A DNA stretch of 9,635 nt from Pseudomonadota bacterium (GCA_023430845.1 JAEYYJ010000367.1:1-9635), one strand, 5' to 3'. Shown: positions 1 to 6,295, counted from the first letter of the stretch. The notes: generated by a model not told the origin, from the sequence alone. Made by a program: numbers and translations.

Positions 1-250
1 ACATGTGGCCTAGGGCCGGCGCGCGAATGCCTTCGCTCGGTTCCATGACTTGATATGACCCCGCAGTCATCTCGCCCAAGCAATGAACGAAACAATAGGG
101 CCGTTTTGGGGTAGATCGAGCCTTAGGTTCCGTGCGTGCACGCTATCGCTGGAAAGTCGTTGCCGATGGGATACGGTCGTGACTCTCATGCCACAGTGAT
201 AGCTGGGCGTCAGCTTCCAAGGCGCATCAGCCACATGCCCTGCGGGGCGA
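1..250. other. Left edge without a recognisable gene
   Basis: I see no convincing coding region here. The open frames on either strand are short, arginine-rich and resemble no family I know. On the minus strand this is the region downstream of pal, where ybgF (cpoB) normally follows; no start of such a gene is present within these bases. Only weak short hairpins are visible, for example GCCC/GGGC around 237-248, and there is no T-tract on the minus-strand side, so I do not call a terminator. Confidence 0.5.
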
Positions 251-793
251 TCAGGTGCCCGGCGGGCGGCGGGTATTGCTCGCGACGCCACGGTTGTTCA
301 GGACGGTCTGTGCGCGACGATTCTGCGACCAGCAGGAGATGTCGTTGCAGACGGCGACCGGGCGCTCCTTGCCATAGGAGATCGTGCGGATTCGCGCGGG
401 GTTTACGCCGCTGCGGGCGAGGAAATCGCGTACGGCCTGGGCGCGCCGGGCGCCGAGCGCGATGTTGTACTCGCGCGTGCCGCGTTCGTCGGCATGGCCC
501 TCGATGGTGATCGTGTACTGGGCGTACTGCTGAAGCCAGCGCGCCTGCTGCGAGAGCGTCTGCTGCGCCTCCGGCGAGATATCGGTGCTGTCCGTCGTGA
601 AGTAGACGATATCGCCGACATTCTGCGTGAAGTCACGGTGCGAGCCCGGTGTTGCCGGTCCGCCCTTGCCATAGGGCGCGAGACCCACGTCTTCCGGCCT
701 GGGGTTCTGCGAACAGGCAGCCACGATAAGGCTGAGCGACAAGACCATCATGAGGCGAACGACGCGCACCGACCCCGCTTGAATCACGGACAT
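251..793 (-). CDS. pal: Peptidoglycan-associated outer-membrane lipoprotein Pal
   Basis: This 180-residue protein is an OmpA-type lipoprotein that anchors the outer membrane to peptidoglycan and works with the Tol complex in envelope constriction at division. The N-terminus is a lipoprotein signal with hydrophobic residues about 14-26 and a lipobox VAAC, giving acylated Cys27. The OmpA-like domain spans about residues 58-168 and contains GHADERGT (99-106, Asp102 expected to contact the peptide's diaminopimelate), YNIALGARRA (109-118), TISYGKERP (137-145) and SQNRRA (156-161). Cys149 and Cys154 match the Cys pair often found in alphaproteobacterial Pal. I chose ATG 793 because GAGGA lies 9 bases upstream on the minus strand and the lipoprotein signal begins there; an in-frame ATG at 862 would add 23 arginine-rich residues in front of the signal. 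The usual upstream neighbour tolB is missing: more than 600 bases of non-tol sequence lie on the 5' side. Identity is near certain; whether this is the main Pal or a second copy cannot be seen. Confidence 0.93.
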   Translation of the reverse strand: MSVIQAGSVRVVRLMMVLSLSLIVAACSQNPRPEDVGLAPYGKGGPATPGSHRDFTQNVGDIVYFTTDSTDISPEAQQTLSQQARWLQQYAQYTITIEGHADERGTREYNIALGARRAQAVRDFLARSGVNPARIRTISYGKERPVAVCNDISCWSQNRRAQTVLNNRGVASNTRRPPGT

Positions 794-1194
794 ATGTATC
801 AGTCCTCGTTCCTGTTTCTTCAGCCTGCTTCTTCGGCCCGCGCATCCGCGCGCTTCTGGCATCGATATCGCTGCTTACTGAGGTACCCGATGCACGGCGC
901 AGACAACCCCAACCTGTAAGGCCGACGCTCTCACCAGATCTCATAGTTGAGCCTGCGAGCGGAAATATGACCATTCGACGATCCGTAGCCCAGCGCTAGA
1001 GCAAAGTGGCAAATACCATGTTAACCCCCAGCTTTCTCGTCGCAGGCGCGGCAACCGGGCCGTCAGGCCGTGCGAGCAGGCTGGTATTTCAGCTTGCAAA
1101 CGACGACGAGTTGCGGCTTATTTGCGCCCAGCAGCGCGGCCGGGGCACTACGAGGCCGAATCATCGCTGCGTGACCGGCGAGAGATTCGCGACG
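794..1194. other. Intergenic region between divergent pal and leuA units
   Basis: This stretch should contain the divergent promoters of pal (minus) and the leuA leader (plus). Reading frames here, including one from 1006 that runs in frame into the leuA leader, have no recognisable protein character. A very weak promoter-like pair on the plus strand is TTGCAA (1094-1099), 17 bases, CTTATT (1117-1122). On the minus strand TTGCCA near 1005-1010 resembles a -35 box, but no good -10 follows. I saw no tRNA, no insertion-sequence ends and no direct repeats. Confidence 0.4.
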
Positions 1195-1305
1195 ATGGCA
1201 GGTATTGGCCAGGGCTGGATTGAGGAGGCGATCCCCACGCGGGATGGCGCCCCGATGCCTGCTGCCCGCCTGCTTCGGTCCATCCTGCTCCTTACCAGCC
1301 CCTGA
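1195..1305 (+). CDS. Candidate leucine-rich leader peptide of leuA (attenuator leader)
   Basis: A short frame ends with residues RLLRSILLLTSP and a TGA at 1303-1305, 114 bases before the leuA start. Five Leu codons and one Ile codon fall within eight codons (1270-1293: CTG CTT, then ATC CTG CTC CTT), the arrangement expected of a leader whose ribosome stalls when charged leucine tRNA is low. Attenuation of leucine biosynthesis by such leaders is established in proteobacteria. The start is uncertain. ATG 1195 gives 36 residues and has GAGAG 10 bases upstream. ATG 1255 gives 16 residues, closer to typical leaders, but the strong GAGGAGG (1222-1228) is 26 bases away from it. The stop codon lies inside the 5' arm of the first hairpin described in the next entry, which fits a regulatory role. 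The alternative is that this is chance leucine richness in non-coding DNA. Confidence 0.4.
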   Translation: MAGIGQGWIEEAIPTRDGAPMPAARLLRSILLLTSP

Positions 1306-1393
1306 GCCTTAGAGGTCTCGGTTCAATCCGGGACGGCGCTCAGGGGACCGAATCAGTCACAGTAGAGCAGATTTGCCGCGCCCTTGAAGGCGC
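1299..1393 (+). promoter_or_regulatory. Candidate attenuator: mutually exclusive RNA hairpins before leuA
   Basis: Three alternative pairings can be drawn in the leuA 5' leader. First, CCCCTGAGC (1299-1307) pairs perfectly with GCTCAGGGG (1338-1346), enclosing a smaller stem GTCTCG/CGGGAC (1315-1320/1329-1334). Second, GCGCC (1378-1382) pairs with GGCGC (1389-1393) over a 6-base loop. Third, TCAGGGG (1340-1346) can pair with CCCTTGA (1381-1387) with one G-T wobble, and this would break both of the others. A ribosome stalled on the Leu codons at 1285-1293 would cover the 5' arm of the first hairpin and so favour the third pairing, which is classical attenuation logic. Against it, the 5-bp downstream hairpin has no T-tract, so any effect would need Rho or another mechanism. 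The assignment is inference from pairing alone; no folding energies were computed. Confidence 0.35.
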
Positions 1394-1419
1394 AGGCCCG
1401 ACACCAAGGACCATTCGCC

Positions 1420-3006
1420 ATGAACGACGCCGCTAAGCCGTCCTCCGAATCCCCCGTCCGCAACGAGGCCGACCGCGTCCTCATCTTCGATACCACACTC
1501 CGCGATGGTGAGCAGTCGCCCGGCGCTGCCATGACACTCGAGGACAAGCTGAAGGTGGCCGAAGCGCTCGATGAAATGGGCGTCGACATCATCGAGGCGG
1601 GTTTCCCGATCTCTTCGAACGGCGATTTCGAGGCCGTTTGCGAGATCGCCAAGATCGTCAAGAATTCCGTCGTCTGCGGCCTTTCGCGGTCGAGCTTTGC
1701 GGATATCGACCGTGCCGGCGAGGCCGTGAAGTTCGCCAAGCGACCCCGCATCCACACGTTCATTTCGACGAGCCCCGTGCACCGCAAGTGGAAGCTCAAC
1801 ATGGACGCGGATCAGGTGATCGCGGCGGTCGGCGCCAGCGTGTCGCGCGCCCGCAACTATACCGACAACGTCGAGTGGAGTGCCGAGGACGCGACACGGA
1901 CCGAGCGCGATGTGCTGCTGCGGTGCTGCGAGATCGCCATCAAGCAGGGCGCGACGACGATCAACATCCCCGACACCGTCGGCTACTCCGTGCCGGAGGA
2001 ATACTACGCCCTCATCAAGATGCTGCGCGAGACCGTGCCGGGCGGCGACAAGGTCGTGTGGTCGACGCACTGCCACAACGACCTCGGCATGGCGGTCGCG
2101 AATTCGCTCGCCGGCGTGCGGGCAGGTGCGCGACAGATCGAGTGCACGATCAACGGTCTCGGAGAGCGCGCGGGCAATGCGGCGCTCGAGGAAATCGTGA
2201 TGGCGCTGAAGGTCCGCAACGACATCCTGCCGTATTGGACGGAAGTCGATGCAACCTACTTCACGCGCGCCTCGAAGCTCGTCGCGGCGGTCTCCGCCTT
2301 CCCCGTGCAGTACAACAAGGCGATCGTCGGCCGGAATGCCTTCGCACACGAGAGCGGCATCCATCAGGACGGCATGCTCAAGAATACCGAGACCTACGAG
2401 ATCATGACGCCGGAAAGCGTCGGCCTCTCGAAGTCGACGTTGAGCCTCGGCAAGCTGTCGGGCCGCGCCGCCTTCAAGGACAAGCTGAAGCAGCTCGGTT
2501 ATGAGCTCGGCGACAACGCTTTCCAGGATGCGTTCCGCCGCTTCAAGGATCTCGCCGACAAGAAGAAGCTCGTGTTCGACGAGGACATCGAGGCGCTGGT
2601 CGACCAGGAGGTCGCGACCCAGACCAATCGCATCAAGGTCATGGCGCTTAAGGTGGTCGCCGGCACGGGCGGGCCGCAGATGGCCGAGATCACGCTCGAG
2701 GTCGACGGCAAGAGCATCACGCGCGAGGCGACGGGCGATGGCCCGGTGGACGCTATCTTCAAGGGCATCAAGTCGATCGTGCCGCATGAGGCGCGCCTGC
2801 CGCTCTATCAAGTCATGGCGGTCACCGAGGGCACGGATGCCCAGGCCGAGGTCATGGTCCGCCTCGAGGAGGATGGCCGTCAGGTGACGGGCCGCGGGTC
2901 CGATACGGACACCATGGTCGCGTCGGCCCGTGCGTATGTCGCGGCACTCAACAAGCTCATGATGAAGCGCCAGCGCGGCCCCGCGGCGCAGATGATGGTG
3001 AGCTGA
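1420..3006 (+). CDS. leuA: 2-isopropylmalate synthase
   Basis: LeuA condenses acetyl-CoA with 2-oxoisovalerate to 2-isopropylmalate, the first committed and leucine-inhibited step of leucine synthesis, in the cytoplasm. The 528-residue protein has the HMGL-like TIM barrel at about residues 20-290, with the signature DTTLRDGEQSPG (24-35; Arg28 and Asp29 are the expected catalytic and metal residues), the metal-binding THCHND (His217, His219) and NGLGERAGNA (from Asn245). The linker contains HESGIHQDGML. The C-terminal LeuA dimer (regulatory) domain covers about residues 390-515, so the enzyme is full length and should be feedback-sensitive. ATG 1420 is preferred because AAGGA (1406-1410) sits 9 bases upstream; a TTG at 1384 in frame lacks a comparable site and would fall inside a leader hairpin. 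It stands alone: no other leu genes are adjacent. Homocitrate and citramalate synthases are related, but the length and motifs fit LeuA best. Confidence 0.96.
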   Translation: MNDAAKPSSESPVRNEADRVLIFDTTLRDGEQSPGAAMTLEDKLKVAEALDEMGVDIIEAGFPISSNGDFEAVCEIAKIVKNSVVCGLSRSSFADIDRAGEAVKFAKRPRIHTFISTSPVHRKWKLNMDADQVIAAVGASVSRARNYTDNVEWSAEDATRTERDVLLRCCEIAIKQGATTINIPDTVGYSVPEEYYALIKMLRETVPGGDKVVWSTHCHNDLGMAVANSLAGVRAGARQIECTINGLGERAGNAALEEIVMALKVRNDILPYWTEVDATYFTRASKLVAAVSAFPVQYNKAIVGRNAFAHESGIHQDGMLKNTETYEIMTPESVGLSKSTLSLGKLSGRAAFKDKLKQLGYELGDNAFQDAFRRFKDLADKKKLVFDEDIEALVDQEVATQTNRIKVMALKVVAGTGGPQMAEITLEVDGKSITREATGDGPVDAIFKGIKSIVPHEARLPLYQVMAVTEGTDAQAEVMVRLEEDGRQVTGRGSDTDTMVASARAYVAALNKLMMKRQRGPAAQMMVS

Positions 3007-3013
3007 CAAGAAG

Positions 3014-3041
3014 CTCCTCTCCCGGTTCGCCGGGAGAGGAG
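3014..3041 (+). terminator. Strong hairpin at the end of leuA
   Basis: CTCCTCTCCCGG (3014-3025) and CCGGGAGAGGAG (3030-3041) form a perfect 12-bp stem with a TTCG loop, starting 8 bases after the leuA stop. There is no real T-tract afterwards (ATGTTCAGTC), so it may act as a weak intrinsic terminator or as a 3'-end stabiliser. Similar CTCTCCC...GGGAGAG palindromes are scattered between genes in many alphaproteobacterial genomes, so it could also be a dispersed REP-like element. Confidence 0.65.
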
Positions 3042-3203
3042 ATGTTCAGTCACGTTTGCCCGATTGCGAGCGAAGCTGCTGCAACTTCTGTATTTTTGCC
3101 GGTGCGTGTTGGATTTCTGCATCAGTTCGTTTATCGTGTTCAACAGTCGAGCGCGCGAGCGGCGGAGCTGCGCGTGGGGTGTTGAGGGCAATCTGGCTCA
3201 GCC

Positions 3204-4241
3204 ATGCGGAAGAAGGTTGGCGGCGTTTTCTCCGACGATATCGCGATCGATCTCGGGACGGCCAACACGCTCGTCCACGTGGCCGGCCGCGGCATCATTA
3301 TCGATGAGCCGTCCGTCGTTGCGGTGCGCGCAAAGGACGTTCCCCGCCATGTCATCGCTGTCGGCGAGGCGGCGCTGGTTCTCAAGGAACGCAGCCCAGA
3401 CCCTATCGACCTCGTGCATCCGCTCCGCGACGGCGTGATCGCGGATTTTGTCGCGACAGAGGAGATGCTGCGCTCATTCATCGCGCGCGCAAAGTCGAAG
3501 TTCGGCTTCCGGCGCCCGCGCATTCTCATCTGTGTTCCGGCCGGCGCGACCCCTGTCGAGCGCCGCGCCGTTTTCGAGACCGCGCGCGCTGCGGGTGCCC
3601 GGCGCGTCTATCTCGTCGAGGAGCCGGTGGCTGCCGCAATCGGCGCCGGCATCGAAGTCGACAGGGAAGATGCGACGATGATCCTCGATATCGGCGGCGG
3701 CACCAGCGATATCGCAGTGCTGTCCAAAGGCGAGATCGTCCACACGGCGTCGCTGAAAATTGCCGGCAACGCCTTCGATGAGGCCATACGGCGCTACGTG
3801 AGGCGCGCGCATCAACTCGCCATCGGGCTCGCCAGCGCCGAACGCATCAAGATCGAAGCGGGAGGTGCCGGGGCGCGGGCCAATGGCCGGGTCGCGGAGG
3901 CGCATATTCGGGGGCGTGATGTTGTACGCCGCCGCATGAAGTCGGTCGTACTGAGGCCGCATGATGTCGGCGCCGCGCTCGAGGGGCCGATCGCGAACAT
4001 GGCGGAGCTCGTGCGGCGCGCACTCGAGGATCTTTCGGAGGAGCTGCGCGCGGACATCGGCAAACGCGGCGTCGTGATGACCGGCGGCGGCGCGATGCTG
4101 CATGGTCTCGATACGGAGCTCACGCGCATTCTCGGCATTCCGTTCCGCGTCGCGCCCAATCCGATGCTGTGCGTCGTCGGCGGCACTGCTGTCATCCTCG
4201 CGACGCTCGGCGAGCGAGAGCAGCTTCTCGTGCACGCATGA
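3204..4241 (+). CDS. mreB: Stand-alone MreB-family actin-like protein (diverged paralogue)
   Basis: This 345-residue protein belongs to the MreB branch of bacterial actins, ATP-binding filament formers that sit on the inner membrane and guide cell-wall synthesis. The N-terminus MRKKVGGVF resembles the amphipathic membrane-binding helix of MreB. Nucleotide-binding motifs are present: phosphate-1 AIDLGTANTLVHV (about 13-25), VPAGATPVERRA, VEEPVAAAIGAG, phosphate-2 DIGGGTSDIAV (162-172) and the adenosine motif MTGGGA (292-297). Differences from canonical MreB include AGN where the family usually has GGD or GGN before FDEAI, an arginine-rich segment around RDVVRRRMKS, and a C-terminal CVVGGTAVILA where CVARGxGK is usual. 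MreC, MreD, PBP2 and RodA genes, which normally follow mreB, are absent. Instead the stop overlaps the start of a small membrane protein by ATGA. The start is supported by alignment of the N-terminus; the ribosome site is poor, GAGGG (3184-3188) lying 15 bases upstream. Family is secure; function as the main rod-shape MreB is doubtful. Confidence 0.88.
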   Translation: MRKKVGGVFSDDIAIDLGTANTLVHVAGRGIIIDEPSVVAVRAKDVPRHVIAVGEAALVLKERSPDPIDLVHPLRDGVIADFVATEEMLRSFIARAKSKFGFRRPRILICVPAGATPVERRAVFETARAAGARRVYLVEEPVAAAIGAGIEVDREDATMILDIGGGTSDIAVLSKGEIVHTASLKIAGNAFDEAIRRYVRRAHQLAIGLASAERIKIEAGGAGARANGRVAEAHIRGRDVVRRRMKSVVLRPHDVGAALEGPIANMAELVRRALEDLSEELRADIGKRGVVMTGGGAMLHGLDTELTRILGIPFRVAPNPMLCVVGGTAVILATLGEREQLLVHA

Positions 4242-4426
4242 GCTTCCTTCAGATCTGGCTGATCGGTACGGCGGTTCTGCTGGGCATCGCCATGGTATGG
4301 GCCTTCGTGCCGATACTGGTACCGATTTTCCTGGTCACCGGCGCGTTGGGTACTCTGGTCGCCGCAATCGTCTGGGGCGCCCGCGCATTCGAGCGCAGGC
4401 GCGGTCCGCGATCTCCGGACGATTGA
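4238..4426 (+). CDS. Small two-helix membrane protein coupled to the MreB paralogue
   Basis: I do not recognise this 62-residue protein. It starts at the ATG that overlaps the mreB stop (ATGA, 4238-4241), which suggests translational coupling and shared expression. Two hydrophobic segments are visible, about residues 4-24 (with Trp7 and Trp21) and 26-48, joined by a proline-containing turn PILVP (25-29). The tail is strongly basic, RAFERRRGPR (49-58), followed by SPDD, so by the positive-inside rule both ends probably face the cytoplasm, or the pair forms a re-entrant hairpin with the tail inside. No Cys, catalytic motif or lipobox is seen. An upstream in-frame ATG at 4169 would lie entirely inside mreB and is unlikely. 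A role as membrane anchor or regulator of the MreB-like filament is inference from context only. Confidence 0.65.
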   Translation: MSFLQIWLIGTAVLLGIAMVWAFVPILVPIFLVTGALGTLVAAIVWGARAFERRRGPRSPDD

Positions 4427-4454
4427 CCGGCTGGAACTGAAATCGATCTAATCT

Positions 4455-4498
4455 GTTGCACCGCGCTGCTTCTGCAAATACCGTAATATTTGAATATC
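4455..4498 (+). promoter_or_regulatory. AT-rich dyad region, candidate sox promoter/operator
   Basis: About 75-115 bases before soxA an AT-rich island interrupts otherwise GC-rich DNA and contains three overlapping inverted repeats: TTGCA (4456-4460) with TGCAA (4473-4477); CAAATA (4475-4480) with TATTTG (4487-4492); and ATATT (4486-4490) with AATAT (4493-4497). A loose promoter pair TTGCAC (4456-4461), 17 bases, TACCGT (4479-4484) overlaps them. Sox clusters are commonly controlled by ArsR-family repressors (SoxR, and relatives such as BigR and SqrR) that bind AT-rich dyads, so this is a reasonable operator candidate. No regulator gene is in the window. The assignment is inference. Confidence 0.35.
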
Positions 4499-4570
4499 AG
4501 CTCATCCCGGCGTCCATGACGGACGGGCAAAGACATGCTGATGGCTAAGGAAGGGCAAGGGAGGCAGGAA

Positions 4571-5596
4571 ATGCGAGGGTGGCGACTGCAAACCCCCGGC
4601 GCGGCGATGGCCGTTGTCGGGCTTGGCCTTGGGTTGATGGCGACAGCCGTCGTGCCGTGGGTGGCAGCCCAGACACCGGCACAGCTCGAGCAGGCGCGCA
4701 AAGCCTACGAAGAGCACATGCGCCGCATGGACGAGGCGGAGAAGGCGGCAGCGGCCAAGCCAGCGGCACCGCCTGCTGCGAGTGCGCCCGCTGCGCCGAA
4801 GACAGCGGCTGCCGCGCCGGCTGCATCCCAGGCCGAGCAGGACGCCGCGACTGAGCGTGGGCTCGAGCAGTATCGCCGCATGATGAAGGAAGATCCCTGG
4901 AGCAATCCCGCGCTGCTCGATGCCGATCGCGGCGAGGCGCTGTGGGCGACCAAGAAGGGGCCGAAGAATGCTTCGCTCGCCGAGACGTGTGATCTCGGCA
5001 AGGGCGTCGGCACTGTAGATGGCGCGTTCGCCGAGATGCCGCGCTACTTCGAGGATGCCGACCGCGTCATGGACACGGAGACGCGTGTCCTGTGGTGCAT
5101 GGAGAACTTCCAGGCATTCGACAGCACGGCATTCCGCAAGAGCCCACATCCGGGAGGCGGCGCACCGGTCAAGGACATCGGCGCCATAGCGACGTTCATC
5201 TCGAGCAAATCCTCAGGCATGAAGATTGCGCCGAAGGCCGAGCACGCCAAGGAGAAAGAGGCGATTGCGCTCGGTGAGGCTCTGTTCTTCCGTCGCCAGG
5301 GGCCGTTCGATTTTTCCTGCGCGACATGCCATTCGGAATCCGGAAAGCGCATCCGCCTCCAGCCGCTGCCTTATCTTTCCGAACCCAAGGAAGCCAAGGC
5401 CGTCATCGGCGAATGGCCCGCCTACCGCGTCTCCAGCACGCATGTCATGACCATGCAGCATCGCTTGCTCGACTGTTACTGGCAGATGCGGCTGCATCGT
5501 CTCGATTTCGGCTCGGACGTCAGCGTGGCGCTGTCGGCTTATCTCTATGACCGCGCGCGCGACGGCGAGATCGCCGCGCCCGGCCTGAAGCGCTGA
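4571..5596 (+). CDS. soxA: SoxA, mono-haem c-type cytochrome subunit of SoxAX
   Basis: SoxA with SoxX forms the periplasmic L-cysteine S-thiosulfotransferase that links thiosulfate oxidatively to a cysteine of the carrier SoxY. The 341-residue precursor has a Sec signal peptide (about 1-33, probable cleavage VAA|Q). A charged helix and an Ala/Pro/Lys-rich low-complexity stretch follow (about 40-95), longer than in most SoxA proteins and probably a flexible linker. The SoxA core begins near 100 with QYRRMMKEDPWSNP. Only one haem site is present, CATCH (Cys250, Cys253, His254). The position of the first haem in di-haem SoxA is represented by Cys140 and Cys176, probably a disulfide, as in mono-haem SoxA proteins such as that of Starkeya novella. 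The active site is HRLLDCYWQMR with Arg298 and Cys302, the cysteine that becomes the persulfide haem ligand. ATG 4571 is chosen because GGGAGG lies 6 bases upstream; ATG 4535 would add 12 polar residues before the signal peptide. soxX follows after 13 bases. Confidence 0.94.
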   Translation: MRGWRLQTPGAAMAVVGLGLGLMATAVVPWVAAQTPAQLEQARKAYEEHMRRMDEAEKAAAAKPAAPPAASAPAAPKTAAAAPAASQAEQDAATERGLEQYRRMMKEDPWSNPALLDADRGEALWATKKGPKNASLAETCDLGKGVGTVDGAFAEMPRYFEDADRVMDTETRVLWCMENFQAFDSTAFRKSPHPGGGAPVKDIGAIATFISSKSSGMKIAPKAEHAKEKEAIALGEALFFRRQGPFDFSCATCHSESGKRIRLQPLPYLSEPKEAKAVIGEWPAYRVSSTHVMTMQHRLLDCYWQMRLHRLDFGSDVSVALSAYLYDRARDGEIAAPGLKR

Positions 5597-5609
5597 GGGG
5601 GGCGGCACC

Positions 5610-6224
5610 ATGAAAAAGCATGTGATCCTTGCTGCTCTCGCGACGCTTCTGATCGCGCCTGCAACGGCTCAGGAAGCGAAGATCGACCCACTTCATGCGG
5701 ATGTCCTCATGACGTTCGCGTTCTCGCAGGCGCCGAAGGACTGGGCTAACCGCGTGACCCAGGACGAGACCATGAAGGTGTGCAGCGCGACGCGCAACGC
5801 GCCGTCGACCGCCGAAGCGGATAAGATCATGGCCGCCGCCAAGGCCACGATCAAATATCCCGAGGACGGCAAGCTGCTTGGTGATTGGAAGAAGGGTGAG
5901 GCCATTGCCCAGAGCGGCTACGGCCAGCGCTTTTCGGATTATCCGGCGCGTCGCCCCAATGGCGGGAACTGCTATGCCTGCCATCAGATGACGCAAGAGG
6001 AAGTCAGCTACGGCACAGTCGGTCCGAGCCTCCGCGAGTATGGCAAGATCAGGAAGTACGCCGAGGCGGATGTGAAGGCGGTGTACGACAAGATCTACAA
6101 TGCCCACGCCTCCTTCCCGTGCTCGCTTATGCCGCGTTTCGGCTCGAACGCGGTGCTGACCATCGACCAGATCAAGGATCTCGTTGCGCTCGTCATGAGC
6201 CCGGACAGCCCCGTCAACAAGTAG
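5610..6224 (+). CDS. soxX: SoxX, mono-haem c-type cytochrome subunit of SoxAX
   Basis: SoxX is the electron-accepting partner of SoxA in the periplasm and passes electrons from thiosulfate coupling to the respiratory chain. The 204-residue precursor has a short Sec signal (1-20, cleavage ATA|Q). The haem site is CYACH (Cys121, Cys124, His125) and the distal Met ligand is most likely Met174 in SLMPRFG. GPSLREYGK between them is typical of SoxX. An N-terminal extension before the haem domain (residues about 21-115) and additional cysteines Cys58 and Cys171 fit the longer SoxX partner of mono-haem SoxA. A strong ribosome site, GAGGGGGG, overlaps the soxA stop and lies about 7 bases before the ATG, so the two subunits should be made together. 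Confidence 0.92.
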   Translation: MKKHVILAALATLLIAPATAQEAKIDPLHADVLMTFAFSQAPKDWANRVTQDETMKVCSATRNAPSTAEADKIMAAAKATIKYPEDGKLLGDWKKGEAIAQSGYGQRFSDYPARRPNGGNCYACHQMTQEEVSYGTVGPSLREYGKIRKYAEADVKAVYDKIYNAHASFPCSLMPRFGSNAVLTIDQIKDLVALVMSPDSPVNK

Positions 6225-6232
6225 GTACTGCA

Positions 6233-6263
6233 AAGGGCGGCTGTGCACGCACAGACCGCCCTT
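6233..6263 (+). other. Intercistronic hairpin between soxX and soxB
   Basis: AAGGGCGG (6233-6240) pairs with CCGCCCTT (6256-6263), continued inside by CTGTG (6241-6245) with CACAG (6250-6254) and one bulged A at 6255, giving 13 paired positions. It begins 8 bases after the soxX stop and lacks a T-tract. Because soxB follows without another obvious promoter, I favour an RNA-processing or stabilising element, or a leaky terminator that lowers soxB relative to soxAX. This is inference from the structure. Confidence 0.5.
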
Positions 6264-6295
6264 CGTCCGTCCGCTGCAGAGATAGGTGCCCGTTC

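Noticed and set aside
55..70. Short inverted repeat ATGAC/GTCAT near the left edge
   Set aside because: Five base pairs with a six-base loop is expected by chance, and nothing nearby gives it a role.
1006..1305. A 99-residue plus-strand frame between pal and leuA
   Set aside because: The first two-thirds have no protein character or ribosome site; only the leucine-rich end seems meaningful and is reported as a leader peptide.
1311..1334. T-arm-like sequence (GGTTCAATCC) suggesting a tRNA or tRNA fragment
   Set aside because: The flanking bases do not form a proper T-stem with this loop, and no anticodon arm, D-arm or acceptor stem could be drawn around it.
1384..1419. Upstream TTG start extending LeuA by 12 residues
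   Set aside because: ATG 1420 has AAGGA at ideal spacing, and the extension falls inside a leader hairpin.
1357..3009. A 550-codon open frame antisense to the whole of leuA
   Set aside because: It mirrors the codon structure of leuA in GC-rich DNA, is rich in Arg, His and Asp, has no recognisable domain, and leuA itself is unambiguous.
3109..3136. Promoter-like pair before mreB (TTGGAT and TTTATC)
   Set aside because: Spacing is only 15 bases and the match to -10 is poor; too weak to annotate.
3474..4235. A 253-codon antisense frame across mreB
   Set aside because: It is a shadow of the MreB reading frame, with His- and Arg-rich composition and no domain.
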